64,000 nucleotides of DNA from Streptomyces xinghaiensis S187 (GCF_000220705.2 NZ_CP023202.1:2728001-2792000); one strand, 5' to 3'. Shown: positions 1 to 9,484, counted from the first letter of the stretch. Notes: a model not told the origin generated them from the sequence alone. Program-made: numbers and translations.

Positions 1-1277
1 CGGCCCTCGCGGAGGTACTCCGCCGGCGGCCGGGCGCCGATCTCCTTGCCGGTCCAGTACTCGACCTCGATGTCCTCGTCGGGCCGTACGGATCCGCCGC
101 TGAAGAAGCCGTCGTTCCACGCCTTGGGCCGCTTGCCCTCCTTCCGCACCGTCTCGGCGCGGTCGTTGAGCCAGGCCGTCGCCAGGTCCTGGACGCGCCC
201 GGCCGAGCCGTAGTCGCGGCGGGCCTGCGCGGCGAGGCCCGGGTAGGCGGCCTCGGGGTTCTCGGCCATCAGCGCGCGGTACTCGTCGGCGCCGAGGTGG
301 AAGTACCGGCCGGGGAAGACTCCGGAGTACTCGCGCAGCAGGTCGTCGACGAGCTCGGCCGACCGCGGCTTGGTGATGTCGATGGCGCCCCGGACCGGTA
401 CGCCCTGCGCGTTGCGCAGTTGCAGGTCCGGATGCGCGCGGAGGACGGCGCCGAGGTGGCCGGGCGAGTCGATCTCGGGGATGACGGTGACGTGCAGCCG
501 CTCCGCGAGGTCGAGGATCCGCCGCAGCTGCTTCTTGGTGAGGTGCTGCTCGGAGACGATCTCGGGGTGCGAGTCGCTCTCGATGCGGAAGCCCTGGTCG
601 TCGGAGAAGTGCAGACCGAGCTGGTTGAACTTGAGGTCGGCGATCTCCCGGATGCGGGCCTCGATCCACTCCGGGGTGAAGTGCTTGCGCGCGATGTCGA
701 GCATCAGTCCGCGCTGGGCGCGGTCGGGGCGGTCGTCGACGGTGCCCTCGGGGACGGTGCCCTCGGTGCGCAGGACCTGCAGCACGGTGCGGGTGCCGTA
801 GAAGACGCCCGCGTCGGTGGAGCCGGTGATCCGGACGCGGCCGTCGCGGGTGGTGAGCCGGTACGCCTCGGCGCCGCCTTTCTGCTCCCGGTCGATGGCC
901 AGTTCGAGGTCGCCGCGCCGGGCCGGGCCGTCGTGGCGGGGCAGGTCCAGCTCCGCGGCGACCGTCCGGGCCTCGTCGGCCAGCGGACCGTCCGGGTCGG
1001 CGACGACGCGGCTGCCGGAGCCGGGCCGCCAGCCGGGCCCCCGGCCGCTCTCGAACTTCCGTACGGCGGGGATGGTCACGGGCGGGGACGACGGTGGATA
1101 GGAGCGGGTGGCGGTGGCCGCCGGTGACCTCTCGTCGGTACCGGTTCCGTCGGCCGGTCCGTCCGAACATCCGGCCAGCAGGACCGCCGCGACCGTCACG
1201 GCGGTCCAGGCGGGCGGCCGCCGGCGGATTCCCGGCGCGGGGAGCGGCCGCCGGGCCGCCTTCGGCGCGGAGAGCAT
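1..1277 (-). CDS. Beta-N-acetylhexosaminidase, GH20 lipoprotein (3' end outside window)
   Basis: Removes terminal GlcNAc/GalNAc residues from chitin-type or glycan substrates outside the cell. The reading frame runs from ATG at 1277 to the left edge without a stop, about 425 codons. The N-terminus is basic, then hydrophobic, with a lipobox LLAGC near residue 35, so it is probably a lipoprotein. After a Ser/Pro-rich linker come a GH20 N-terminal domain and the TIM barrel: 'GLMLDIARKHF', 'HLTKKQLRRILDLAE', 'VTVIPEIDSPGH', and the catalytic Asp-Glu pair in HLGADEY. A GGAGG motif lies just before the start. It is divergent from the decarboxylase gene to its right. The family assignment is firm; the exact substrate is not known. 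No clear DasR-type operator was recognised upstream. Confidence 0.93.
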   Translation of the reverse strand, partial: MLSAPKAARRPLPAPGIRRRPPAWTAVTVAAVLLAGCSDGPADGTGTDERSPAATATRSYPPSSPPVTIPAVRKFESGRGPGWRPGSGSRVVADPDGPLADEARTVAAELDLPRHDGPARRGDLELAIDREQKGGAEAYRLTTRDGRVRITGSTDAGVFYGTRTVLQVLRTEGTVPEGTVDDRPDRAQRGLMLDIARKHFTPEWIEARIREIADLKFNQLGLHFSDDQGFRIESDSHPEIVSEQHLTKKQLRRILDLAERLHVTVIPEIDSPGHLGAVLRAHPDLQLRNAQGVPVRGAIDITKPRSAELVDDLLREYSGVFPGRYFHLGADEYRALMAENPEAAYPGLAAQARRDYGSAGRVQDLATAWLNDRAETVRKEGKRPKAWNDGFFSGGSVRPDEDIEVEYWTGKEIGARPPAEYLREG

Positions 1278-1585
1278 GGGCAAGGGAAAACCTCCTCGTT
1301 CACCCGCGAAGGTAAGGCCCCGCACGGGCTTTCCCGTCCCTCACACGCGCGGGCGGCCCGGACCGGGCGGGCGCCTCCTCCGCCGGGCCGACCGGCCGGC
1401 CCGGAGAAAGCGCAGGTCGGACCGGGTGGCCGCGGCCGGTGGGACCGGCCGCGCGGAGCCGGCATCAACGCCACGTCAAAACCCTCCCCCGGTGGGTGAA
1501 ATTCGCGCATCTGTGGCATGGCGGCCATCACCGCCCGCTACGGTTGCTCTCTCGCCCCATCGCGCCGCCCGGGCTCACCGCGCGG
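1278..1585. other. Divergent intergenic region with a tight hairpin
   Basis: About 300 bases separate the hexosaminidase (minus) and the decarboxylase (plus). It holds a perfect inverted repeat, arms 1431-1440 and 1444-1453 with a 3-base loop. There is no U-tract, so it may be a structured leader or an operator rather than a terminator. No open frame here looks like a gene. Confidence 0.5.
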
Positions 1586-2236
1586 GTGCGCGCACCGCGT
1601 CATCTCTCGCACCTCACCTCCCCCGGCCCTGCCAGGGGGCTCCCAGAGGAGTCCACCGTCTTCGGCCTCGACCACTTCAACGCCCAGCCACCCGACACCG
1701 CGGAACACGCGCTGCTCGCCTGCTGCGGCAGCCGCCGCTGGGCCCGCAGCCTCGCCGGCCACCGGCCGTACCCGGATGTCGCCGCGCTGCTGGCGGCCGC
1801 CGACGAGGCGAGCTACGACCTCTCCCCGGCCGATCTCGCCGAGGCTCTGGCCCGGGAGTCCGCGCCCGGGCTGCCGGGGCTCCCGCTGCCGGGGCTCCCG
1901 CTGCCGCGCGCCCGCTCGGGCGAGGAGCGGCAGCCCGCCCTGGCGGGCCCGCGGGACTCCTGCCGCGGGAGCGGGCAGCCGGACGCCGTCCCGCCCCGGC
2001 GGCCGGGCGTCCTGGCGGCGCACACCGCGCTGCGCGCCGCCCACGCCGCGTACGAGAGCCGCTTCGGCCACGCCTTCGTGATCTGCCTGGACGGCGTGGA
2101 CCCGGCGGAGTCGCTGGACCATGTGCTGGCCGGCCTCCGCACCCGGCTCGGCCACGAGCCGGAGAAGGAGCGGGCCGTGGTGGCGGAGGAGCTGCGCCGG
2201 CTGAGCCGCGGCAGGCTCGCCCGGCTCATGGCCTGA
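1586..2236 (+). CDS. 2-oxo-4-hydroxy-4-carboxy-5-ureidoimidazoline (OHCU) decarboxylase
   Basis: Converts OHCU to S-allantoin, the last step of uric acid oxidation in purine catabolism; soluble and cytoplasmic. Family features are the N-terminal 'GLDHFN' helix, 'LLACCGSRRWARSLAGHRPYPD', 'ADEASYDLSPADLAEALA' and the C-terminal core 'YESRFGHAFVICLDG', followed by a helical tail ending LSRGRLARLMA. The middle (about residues 90-130) is a Pro/Leu repeat stretch. The start is uncertain: the family region begins near 1660, the GTG at 1586 is in frame, and an ATG at 1439 would add a basic extension of poor quality. Other uric acid genes are not next to it; lying just before sdhC is its usual Streptomyces position (from memory). 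Confidence 0.8.
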   Translation: MRAPRHLSHLTSPGPARGLPEESTVFGLDHFNAQPPDTAEHALLACCGSRRWARSLAGHRPYPDVAALLAAADEASYDLSPADLAEALARESAPGLPGLPLPGLPLPRARSGEERQPALAGPRDSCRGSGQPDAVPPRRPGVLAAHTALRAAHAAYESRFGHAFVICLDGVDPAESLDHVLAGLRTRLGHEPEKERAVVAEELRRLSRGRLARLMA

Positions 2237-2296
2237 ACGGCTCGCCCCGGGTTTCCGGCCGCCCTTCGGGCTCCCGGTAGCCCGTACGTGCCTGTT

Positions 2297-2330
2297 TGAT
2301 CACACCTGAGGCCCCCCGTGGGAGTGATCA
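2297..2330. promoter_or_regulatory. Inverted repeat upstream of sdhC
   Basis: Perfect 7-base arms TGATCAC (2297-2303) and GTGATCA (2324-2330) flank a C-rich centre, about 105 bases before the sdhC start. It could be an operator or a leader stem. A TACGAT hexamer at 2343-2348 is a possible -10 element. No regulator can be named from the sequence. Confidence 0.4.
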
Positions 2331-2434
2331 GGTCCGGCGTGGCTACGATGGCCGGGGCCGGTGGACCGTACCCGGCCGGGCCATACCGACATCCGAGCCG
2401 GCAGGCCCCAGTCCCGCTTCCGGAGGGTAAGTCC

Positions 2435-2815
2435 GTGCCGGCTGGAACGCTTTACCGCGGCCGGGAAGGCATGTGGAGCTGGGTGGCTCATCGAGTCACC
2501 GGTGTCCTCATCTTCTTCTTCCTGTTCGTCCATGTGCTCGACACGTCCCTCGTCCGCGTCTCCCCCGAGGCGTACGACGACGTGGTCGCGACCTACAAGA
2601 CTCCCCTCGTCGCCCTGATGGAGTACGGCCTCGTCGCCGCCATCCTCTTCCACGCGCTGAACGGCCTGCGGGTCGTGGCGGTGGACTTCTGGTCCAAGGG
2701 CACCAAGTACCAGAGGCACATGCTCTGGACGGTCATGGCCATCTGGATCGTGCTGATGGCCGGGGCCCTGTACCCCGTCCTCGGCCACGCCGCGAGCGAA
2801 GTCTTCGGGAGCTGA
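2435..2815 (+). CDS. sdhC: Succinate dehydrogenase cytochrome b556 subunit
   Basis: Membrane anchor of complex II (succinate:menaquinone oxidoreductase). It is 126 residues with three hydrophobic helices: 'WVAHRVTGVLIFFFLFVHVLD', 'VALMEYGLVAAILFHALNGLRV' and 'MLWTVMAIWIVLMAGALYPVLG'. The His residues in 'HRVTG', 'FVHVLD' and 'FHALNG' are the usual haem/quinone-site positions. GTG at 2435 is chosen because GGAGGG sits at the right spacing and family members begin PAGTLYRGREGMWSW; the upstream ATG at 2318 would add an unrelated stretch. First gene of sdhCDAB, with 5 bases to sdhD. Confidence 0.96.
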   Translation: MPAGTLYRGREGMWSWVAHRVTGVLIFFFLFVHVLDTSLVRVSPEAYDDVVATYKTPLVALMEYGLVAAILFHALNGLRVVAVDFWSKGTKYQRHMLWTVMAIWIVLMAGALYPVLGHAASEVFGS

Positions 2816-2820
2816 GCACC

Positions 2821-3297
2821 ATGGCAACCACTGAGAGCTCGTCCGTCGAACTGACCGGCAGCAGTGCCGGCTACAGCCCCGAGAACCCGGCTCCGGTCAT
2901 CGAGCCGCCGCGGGCCCGCACCCAGAAGACCCCGCGGGCGTCCCGGACCAACTTCGAGATGCACGGCTGGCTGTTCATGCGGCTGTCCGGCATCGTGCTG
3001 GTCGTCCTCGTCATCGGCCACCTCGTTCTCCAGCTCGTGCTGGACGGCGGCGTGCAGAAGATCAACTTCGCCTTCGTCGCCGGCCGCTGGGCTTCGCCGT
3101 TCTGGCAGATCTGGGATCTGACCATGCTGTGGCTCGCCATGCTGCACGGCGCCAACGGCCTGCGGACGATCATCAACGACTACGCCGAGCGGGACACCAC
3201 GCGCTTCTGGCTGAAGATGCTGCTGTGGACCGCCACGGTGTTCACCGTTCTGCTGGGCACGCTGGTGATCTTCACCTTCGACCCGAACATCCGCTAG
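2821..3297 (+). CDS. sdhD: Succinate dehydrogenase hydrophobic membrane anchor
   Basis: Second membrane anchor of complex II. It is 158 residues: a polar N-terminal tail of about 45 residues, then 'GWLFMRLSGIVLVVLVIGHLVLQLVLDGG' (helix 1, with the His), 'FWQIWDLTMLWLAMLHGANGLRTIINDYAER' (helix 2, HGANG quinone/haem motif) and a final helix ending VIFTFDPNIR. ATG at 2821 follows sdhC by 5 bases. Translational coupling within the operon is likely. Confidence 0.95.
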   Translation: MATTESSSVELTGSSAGYSPENPAPVIEPPRARTQKTPRASRTNFEMHGWLFMRLSGIVLVVLVIGHLVLQLVLDGGVQKINFAFVAGRWASPFWQIWDLTMLWLAMLHGANGLRTIINDYAERDTTRFWLKMLLWTATVFTVLLGTLVIFTFDPNIR

Positions 3298-3316
3298 AGC
3301 CGGGGCTGACGAGACC

Positions 3317-5071
3317 ATGAAGATCCACAAGTACGACACCGTCATCGTCGGCGCCGGTGGCGCGGGCATGCGCGCGGCCATCGAGTCGACCAAGCGCAGC
3401 CGGACCGCGGTGCTGACGAAGCTGTACCCGACGCGCTCCCACACCGGCGCCGCCCAGGGCGGCATGGCCGCCGCCCTCGCGAACGTCGAGGAGGACAACT
3501 GGGAGTGGCACACCTTCGACACGATCAAGGGCGGTGACTACCTGGTCGACCAGGACGCCGCCGAGATCCTGGCGAAGGAGGCCATCGACGCGGTCCTCGA
3601 CCTGGAGAAGATGGGCCTGCCGTTCAACCGCACGCCGGGCGGCACCATCGACCAGCGCCGCTTCGGCGGCCACAGCCGCAACCACGGCGAGGCGCCGGTC
3701 CGCCGCTCCTGCTACGCCGCGGACCGCACCGGCCACATGATCCTCCAGACGCTGTACCAGAACTGCGTCAAGGAGGGCGTGGAGTTCTACAACGAGTTCT
3801 ACGTCCTGGACCTCCTCCTCAACGAGACGGACGGGGTCAAGCGCACCGCGGGCGTCGTCGCGTACGAGCTGGCCACCGGCGAGATCCACGTCTTCCGGGC
3901 GAAGGCCGTGATCTTCGCCTCCGGCGGCACCGGCAAGTTCTTCAAGGTGACCTCCAACGCCCACACCCTGACCGGTGACGGCCAGGCCGCCGCGTTCCGC
4001 CGCGGTCTGCCGCTGGAGGACATGGAGTTCTTCCAGTTCCACCCGACGGGCATCTGGCGGATGGGCATCCTGCTCACCGAGGGCGCGCGCGGCGAGGGCG
4101 GCATCCTCCGCAACAAGGACGGCGAGCGCTTCATGGAGAAGTACGCGCCCGTCATGAAGGACCTCGCCTCGCGCGACGTCGTCTCCCGCTCGATCTACAC
4201 CGAGATCCGCGAGGGACGCGGCTGCGGCCCCGAGGGCGACCACGTCTACCTGGACCTGACGCACCTGCCGCCGGAGCAGCTGGACGCCAAGCTGCCCGAC
4301 ATCACCGAGTTCGCGCGGACGTACCTCGGCATCGAGCCCTACACGGACCCGATCCCGATCCAGCCGACCGCGCACTACGCGATGGGCGGCATCCCGACCA
4401 ACGTCCAGGGCGAGGTGCTGGCGGACAACACCACCGTCGTGCCGGGCCTGTACGCGGCCGGCGAGGTCGCCTGCGTCTCCGTGCACGGCGCCAACCGGCT
4501 GGGCACCAACTCGCTGCTCGACATCAACGTCTTCGGGCGCCGGGCCGGCATCGCCGCCGCCGAGTACGCCGCGGAGCACGACTACGTCGAGCTGCCGGAG
4601 GACCCGGCCGCGCAGGTCGTGGGCCAGGTGGAGCGGATGCGGAGCGCCACCGGCACCGAGCGGGTCACCGAGATCCGCAAGGCGCTGCAGGAGACCATGG
4701 ACACCAACGTCATGGTGTTCCGCACCGAGCAGACGCTGAAGACGGCGGTCGAGGAGATCGGCGCGCTGCGCGAGCGCTACCTCAACGTGTCCGTGCAGGA
4801 CAAGGGCAAGCGGTTCAACACCGATCTGCTGGAGGCCCTGGAGCTGGGCAACCTGCTCGATCTGGCCGAGGTGACGGCCGTGTCCGCGCTGGCCCGCAAG
4901 GAGTCCCGCGGCGGTCACTACCGCGAGGACTTCCCCAACCGCGACGACGTCAACTTCATGCGGCACACCATGGCGTACCGCGAGGTGGGCGAGGACGGCA
5001 CCGAGTCGATCCGGCTCGACTACAAGCCGGTCGTGACGACCCGCTACCAGCCGATGGAGCGTAAGTACTGA
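3317..5071 (+). CDS. sdhA: Succinate dehydrogenase flavoprotein subunit
   Basis: Catalytic FAD subunit, oxidising succinate to fumarate in the TCA cycle on the cytoplasmic face of the membrane. It is 584 residues, the usual length. The Rossmann FAD motif 'VIVGAGGAGMRAAIES' is at residues 9-24. The covalent-FAD His lies in 'RSHTGAAQGG'. Substrate-site segments include 'FGGHSRNHGEAPVRR', 'FFQFHPTG' and 'TAHYAMGGIPTN'. The C-terminal fumarate reductase domain contains 'ESRGGHYREDFPNRDD'. Its stop overlaps the sdhB start by one base (TGATG). Confidence 0.98.
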   Translation: MKIHKYDTVIVGAGGAGMRAAIESTKRSRTAVLTKLYPTRSHTGAAQGGMAAALANVEEDNWEWHTFDTIKGGDYLVDQDAAEILAKEAIDAVLDLEKMGLPFNRTPGGTIDQRRFGGHSRNHGEAPVRRSCYAADRTGHMILQTLYQNCVKEGVEFYNEFYVLDLLLNETDGVKRTAGVVAYELATGEIHVFRAKAVIFASGGTGKFFKVTSNAHTLTGDGQAAAFRRGLPLEDMEFFQFHPTGIWRMGILLTEGARGEGGILRNKDGERFMEKYAPVMKDLASRDVVSRSIYTEIREGRGCGPEGDHVYLDLTHLPPEQLDAKLPDITEFARTYLGIEPYTDPIPIQPTAHYAMGGIPTNVQGEVLADNTTVVPGLYAAGEVACVSVHGANRLGTNSLLDINVFGRRAGIAAAEYAAEHDYVELPEDPAAQVVGQVERMRSATGTERVTEIRKALQETMDTNVMVFRTEQTLKTAVEEIGALRERYLNVSVQDKGKRFNTDLLEALELGNLLDLAEVTAVSALARKESRGGHYREDFPNRDDVNFMRHTMAYREVGEDGTESIRLDYKPVVTTRYQPMERKY

Positions 5072-5844
5072 TGAGCACCGCAACGCTCGACAAGCACGAG
5101 CCCCAAGACGCGCCGGCTTCCGCCACGGCCGCGGACCTGATCACGGTCACCTTCCGGATCCGCCGGTTCAACCCGGAGGTGTCGGCCGACGCGAGCTGGG
5201 AGGACTTCCGGTTCGAGATCGACCCGAAGGAGCGGGTGCTCGACGCCCTCCACAAGATCAAGTGGGAGCTCGACGGGACGCTGACCTTCCGGCGCTCCTG
5301 CGCGCACGGCATCTGCGGCTCGGACGCGATGCGCATCAACGGCCGCAACCGGCTGGCGTGCAAGACGCTGATCAAGGACATGAACCCGGAGAAGCCGATC
5401 ACGGTCGAGCCCATCAAGGGCCTGGCGGTCCTGAAGGACCTCGTGGTCGACATGGAGCCGTTCTTCCAGGCGTACCGGGACATCATGCCGTTCCTCGTCA
5501 CCAAGGGGAACGAGCCGACGCGCGAGCGGCTGCAGAGCGCCGAGGACCGCGAGCGGTTCGACGACACCACCAAGTGCATCCTGTGCGCCGCGTGCACGTC
5601 GTCCTGCCCGGTGTTCTGGAACGACGGGCAGTACTTCGGCCCGCAGGCGATCGTGGGCGCGCACCGCTTCATCTTCGACTCGCGCGACGAGGGCGGTGAG
5701 CAGCGGCTGGAGATCCTCAACTCCAAGGAGGGCGTCTGGCGCTGCCGCACCACCTTCAACTGCACCGAGGCCTGCCCGCGCGGCATCGAGATCACCAAGG
5801 CCATCCAGGAGGTCAAGCGGGCGCTGATCACGCGCCGCTTCTGA
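5071..5844 (+). CDS. sdhB: Succinate dehydrogenase iron-sulfur subunit
   Basis: Carries electrons from the SdhA flavin to the membrane quinone site. It is 257 residues. The N-terminal 2Fe-2S ferredoxin domain has 'CAHGICGSDAM' and 'RLACKTL' cysteines. The C-terminal domain has the 4Fe-4S motif 'CILCAACTSSCP' and the later Cys groups 'CRTTFNCTEACPRGI' for the 3Fe-4S/4Fe-4S clusters. Last gene of the operon, followed by a strong hairpin. Confidence 0.98.
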   Translation: MSTATLDKHEPQDAPASATAADLITVTFRIRRFNPEVSADASWEDFRFEIDPKERVLDALHKIKWELDGTLTFRRSCAHGICGSDAMRINGRNRLACKTLIKDMNPEKPITVEPIKGLAVLKDLVVDMEPFFQAYRDIMPFLVTKGNEPTRERLQSAEDRERFDDTTKCILCAACTSSCPVFWNDGQYFGPQAIVGAHRFIFDSRDEGGEQRLEILNSKEGVWRCRTTFNCTEACPRGIEITKAIQEVKRALITRRF

Positions 5845-5888
5845 GCCGGCCGGCCGCCCGCTTCCGGGCGGCCCCGGGTGAAACCGAC

Positions 5889-5929
5889 CGGGCCCGGTCC
5901 GTACGTGCGAGACGTACGGACCGGGCCCG
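5889..5929. terminator. Bidirectional hairpin terminator after sdhB
   Basis: Perfect inverted repeat: 18-base arms 5889-5906 and 5912-5929 with a 5-base loop. It lies between convergent sdhB and the solute-binding protein gene, so it can end both transcripts. No long U-tract follows, which is usual in Streptomyces. Confidence 0.8.
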
Positions 5930-5961
5930 TCGGCGTGCCGGGGCGGGTCCCGGAGCGCCGG

Positions 5962-7521
5962 TCAGATCCTGCTCAGCTCCCAGAGCCGCCAGGCCCCGCT
6001 GCCGTCCGACAGGTACTGGTAGCCGGCGACGCCGTCCGTGCTGAGCACGAAGTCCTTGCGCTCCCAGAGCGGGATCAGCGGCACGTCCTCGGCGACGATC
6101 TCCTGGATCGCCGCGAAGTCGCGGGCGGCCTCGCGGCGGTCGGTGGTGCGCTGGGTGGCGCGGATGAGCCGGTCGACGCGGCTGTCGCGGTACTGGTTGT
6201 GGAAGGCGGAGCCGGAGCCGACGACCGGGGTGACGAAGGTTTCCGGGTCGGGGAAGTCGGCGACCCAGCCGATGCAGTAGGCGTCGTACTTGCCCTCGGC
6301 GAACCCCTTCTGGAACTGTGCCCACGCGTGCCGGGTGACCTCGACCTCGAAGAGCCCGGTCTCCTCCAGCTGGTCGCGGAGGAGTTCGGCCTCGGCGTCC
6401 GTGGCGGAGCCCTGGGAGTAGGCGATGCGGAACCGCACCGGGGTCTCGATGCCCGCATCCTCCAGCAGCTGGCGCGCCCGGTCCGGGTCGGGCCTGGGGT
6501 CGTTCTCGAAGAACGAGGTGGTGTGGCCGTTGACGCCGGTCGGGATGAGTGAGTACAGCGGTGTGACGGTGCGGTCGTGGACGTCCCGTGCCAGGGCCTG
6601 CCGGTCGATGACGGCGGCGACGGCCTGCCGTACGGCCGGCTCGCTCAGCGGGGCGTTCCGGCGGAGGTTGAACACCAGCGAACGGGTGGCGTACGCGGTG
6701 TTCTCCTCCACGTTGACGTTGCGTGTGCCGGCTTCGACGACGGAGGTCAGGGCCTCCGGCGGCAGTCCGCGCGCGGCGACGTCGATCTCCCGCTTCTGCC
6801 AGGCCTTCTCGAGTTCGCCGGGGCTGTCGTAGTAGCGGATGGTGACGCGGTTGCCGAGGCTTCCGAGGGCGCCCCGGTAGCCGGTGTTGGGCACCAGCCG
6901 GGCCTCCCGGCCCTCCGAGTAGGCGTCGATGCGGTACGGGCCGGAGCCGTTGGCGTCGCCGTCCTCGCGCAGCCGGTCCTTCTCGTAGGTGGCGGGGTCG
7001 ACGATCGACCCGGCCCCTGTCGCGATCTTGAACGGGAAGGTGGCGTCGGGCGACCGCAGGAAGAAGGTGACGGTGTTGTCCCGGGCCTTCACGGAGCCCA
7101 GGGTGTCCAGCAGCGGCATGGGGCCCTGGGGGCTCTTGATGCGGCGGATGCGGTCGAAGGAGAACTTCACCGCCTCGGCCGTCAGGGGGTTGCCGTTGGC
7201 GAACCGCAGGTCGGAGCGGAGCTCGCAGGTGTACTGCAGCAGGTCGGCGCCGGTGAACTCACAGCTGCGGGCGGCGTCGGGGACGGGCTCCTCCTTGCCG
7301 CGCTCGAAGGTCAGCAGCGACTGGTAGAGGTTGGAGTAGACCGCCCAGGAGCCCGCGTCGTAGGCGCCCGCGGGGTCGAGTGAGGAGACGGTGTCCGTGG
7401 TCCCCACGAGGATCGGTTTCTCGCCTTTCTCGTAGGCCTCCAGCAGTCGGATGCCGATCACGCCGAACGTCACGGACACCGCGACGATGATCGCGACGAT
7501 CCGGAATTGGAACCACTCCAC
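5962..7521 (-). CDS. ABC transporter substrate-binding protein, peptide/nickel family (SBP_bac_5)
   Basis: Extracellular solute receptor of the oligopeptide/dipeptide class, 519 residues. An N-terminal hydrophobic anchor ('FRIVAIIVAVSVTFGVIGIRLL') lacks a lipobox cysteine, so it is probably membrane-tethered. Family features: 'LDPAGAYDAGSWAVYSNLYQSLLTF', 'YTCELRSDLRFANGNPLTAEAVKFSFDRI', 'GSGPYRIDAY', 'LVFNLRRNAPLSEPAVRQAVAAVIDRQALA' and the C-terminal 'PLIPLWERKDFVLSTDGVAGYQ'. GTG at 7521 is preferred over the longer ATG at 7602 because GGGAGGG precedes it and translation then begins VEWFQFR. No permease or ATPase gene is adjacent, so it is an orphan receptor. The substrate is unknown. Confidence 0.9.
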   Translation of the reverse strand: MEWFQFRIVAIIVAVSVTFGVIGIRLLEAYEKGEKPILVGTTDTVSSLDPAGAYDAGSWAVYSNLYQSLLTFERGKEEPVPDAARSCEFTGADLLQYTCELRSDLRFANGNPLTAEAVKFSFDRIRRIKSPQGPMPLLDTLGSVKARDNTVTFFLRSPDATFPFKIATGAGSIVDPATYEKDRLREDGDANGSGPYRIDAYSEGREARLVPNTGYRGALGSLGNRVTIRYYDSPGELEKAWQKREIDVAARGLPPEALTSVVEAGTRNVNVEENTAYATRSLVFNLRRNAPLSEPAVRQAVAAVIDRQALARDVHDRTVTPLYSLIPTGVNGHTTSFFENDPRPDPDRARQLLEDAGIETPVRFRIAYSQGSATDAEAELLRDQLEETGLFEVEVTRHAWAQFQKGFAEGKYDAYCIGWVADFPDPETFVTPVVGSGSAFHNQYRDSRVDRLIRATQRTTDRREAARDFAAIQEIVAEDVPLIPLWERKDFVLSTDGVAGYQYLSDGSGAWRLWELSRI

Positions 7522-7737
7522 GGAAGCCCTCCCACGGCACACCTGCTCCACCGGTGGAAGGGCGCAGAGCGCCCCTGCCCCCCATCCGGTGATCTGCATC
7601 ACTTAAACACAGTGTGCAGTCAGCGCATAGCCGTATGCGCCCAAGCATTTTCGGGCTCCGCGGGAGATCAAACCTGATAGTCAGATTTGGTCAAATTCGA
7701 TCATCGGCGATCTATCTCGATCAGCAGGGACCGCCAT

Positions 7738-9125
7738 CAGGCCTGTGGTGAGGCCAGAGTGACCACAGTGATGTCCGATTCGGCCCCCACCCGGACCGGC
7801 GGACCCCACGCGCCCGCCCCGCGCGTCACATAGAGCTGGGTGTCGCCGTAGCGTTCCAGCCCCGCGACGGTCGGATTGGCGAGCGCGGCGAGGTACTCCC
7901 CGGGCCACAGCTGACCGCCGTGGGTGTGCCCGGAGAGCTGCAGGCCGACGCCGTGCTTCACCGCCTCGTCGATCACCACCGGCTGGTGCGCGAGGAGCAC
8001 CGAGGCCCGCGCCGGGTCGCGGTCGCCCAGCGCCCGGCCGAAGTCGGGGCCCTCCCCCGCCGCGCCCTCGCGCTCCGCCGCCGGGTCGTTGACCCCGGCG
8101 AGGTCGAAGCCGGGCAGCTCCACCCGGGCGTTCTCCAGCGGATGGACCCCAAGCTCGCGCACGAAGTCCACCCACTGCGCCGCACCGGAGAAGTACTCGT
8201 GGTTGCCCGTCACGAAGAACGAGCCGTCCCGGGACCGGAGACCGGCCAGTGGCTCGGCGGCCGGGCCGAGATCGGCGACCTCCCCGTCGACGAGATCCCC
8301 GACGACCGCGACCAGGTCCGGCCGCGTCCGGTTGATCGTCTCCACGATCCGGCGGGTGTGCGCCCGGCCGAGGACCGGGCCGATGTGGATGTCGCTGACC
8401 ACGGCTATCCGGTAGCCGTGCGCGGAGCGCGGCAGCTTGGCGAGCGGGACCGTGATCCGCTTGACCGAGGGGCCGTTCAGGACGTCCAGGGTGCCGTGGC
8501 CGACCGTGCCCAGCGCGGCCGCCGAGGCGGCGACGGCCACCGTGCGGGCCACGAACAGCCTCCGGCTGGGGGCGGGAGGGGCCGGCTGGGCGGACCCTTC
8601 CGGCGGGGCGGACGGGGCGGACGCTTCCGGGCCGGCCGCCGGGGCGGCGGGGGCGGAACCGGCGGCCCGCGGAGCCGACCCGGTGGGGCCGGCGGCACCG
8701 GCGGAACCCGTCGTCTCGCCCGCCCCCGCCCCCGCCGGGGCCGCGACGGAGAGAGCCTCCGGGGGTGCGGGCACGGGCTCGCCCGCGGCGGCGGGCCGGG
8801 CCGCCCGGTCCCGGGACCGCAGCAGGCGGTGGAGCAGCGGCCGCACCGCCTCGCCGGCCAGCAGGGCCAGCGTCAGATAGAGCACCACGGCCAGCCACAG
8901 ATAACCCGGCCAGGCCAGCACCTGTTCGACGGCGAACGGCGCCCCGGCCCGGCCGCTCATCAAGGCGGCGACCGTGGTCAGGGGCAGCAGCACGGCCGCC
9001 GCCGTGCCGATCCGCCGCCCGGCGCCGCCCGGCGCCGTCGTGTCCCGGACGATCCGCCGCCACAGGTACCAGTGCACGCCCCCGAACAGGCCGAGGATCA
9101 CCAGCAGGACGAGGAGGAAGGTCAC
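7738..9125 (-). CDS. Membrane metallophosphoesterase (calcineurin-like)
   Basis: About 462 residues. The N-terminal half is membrane-embedded, with hydrophobic segments at about 1-22, 43-60 and 72-95. A Pro/Ala/Gly-rich linker (about 110-185) and a further hydrophobic stretch ('TVAVAASAAALG') lead to a metallophosphoesterase domain. The dimetal-site motifs are in order: VSDIHIG, VVGDLVDGE, GNHEY, 'LLAHQP' and SGHTHGGQ. The enzyme is probably outside-facing; the natural phosphoester is unknown (UDP-diacylglucosamine hydrolase-like and phospholipid-acting relatives exist). Its ATG overlaps the stop of the upstream small membrane protein gene (ATGA), so the two are coupled. Confidence 0.9.
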
Positions 9126-9484
9126 GTCCTGCTCCCGGTGCCCGGCGCCGCCACGTCACCGCGGCCCGCGTCCTGCCCGCTCCGCCCGGCCCCGGCGTCC
9201 GCGACGGCGCGCCGGGCGCGGACACCGCGCAGGCCGATCAGGCCGACCGCGGTCCCCAGCAGGAGGGAGGTGACGGCGAGCAGCAGATGCACCCAGAAGT
9301 ACGCGGTCGGCTCACCGGCGTCGTCGAAGGCCAGTCCGCTTCCGTTCCCCCAGAGGTTCCGGGCGAAGGTGGTCCAGATGAACCAGCTCCACACCCCGAA
9401 GGCCAGCAGGAACCAGGAGGACCTGCGGCCGGGCGGCATCGGACGGGAGGTTGCGGACGGGGAGTCCACGGCAGAACGCGACAT
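9122..9484 (-). CDS. Small two-TM membrane protein (SCO4848 type)
   Basis: About 120 residues. The conserved core is 'WFLLAFGVWSWFIWTTFARNLW', then 'GLAFDDAGEPTAYFWVHLLLAVTSLLLGTAVGLIGLRG', giving two membrane helices joined by a short loop. This matches a small protein family conserved across Streptomyces (from memory, SCO4848), with no known function. The start is ambiguous: ATG 9484 (used here) or ATG 9439, neither with a strong ribosome-binding site. The Ala/Gly-rich tail overlaps the metallophosphoesterase start by 4 bases. Confidence 0.75.
   Translation of the reverse strand: MSRSAVDSPSATSRPMPPGRRSSWFLLAFGVWSWFIWTTFARNLWGNGSGLAFDDAGEPTAYFWVHLLLAVTSLLLGTAVGLIGLRGVRARRAVADAGAGRSGQDAGRGDVAAPGTGSRT

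Noticed and set aside
3272..5083. 603-codon minus-strand frame opposite sdhA
   Set aside because: The codon-position GC pattern fits sdhA, and the antisense product lacks any family feature.
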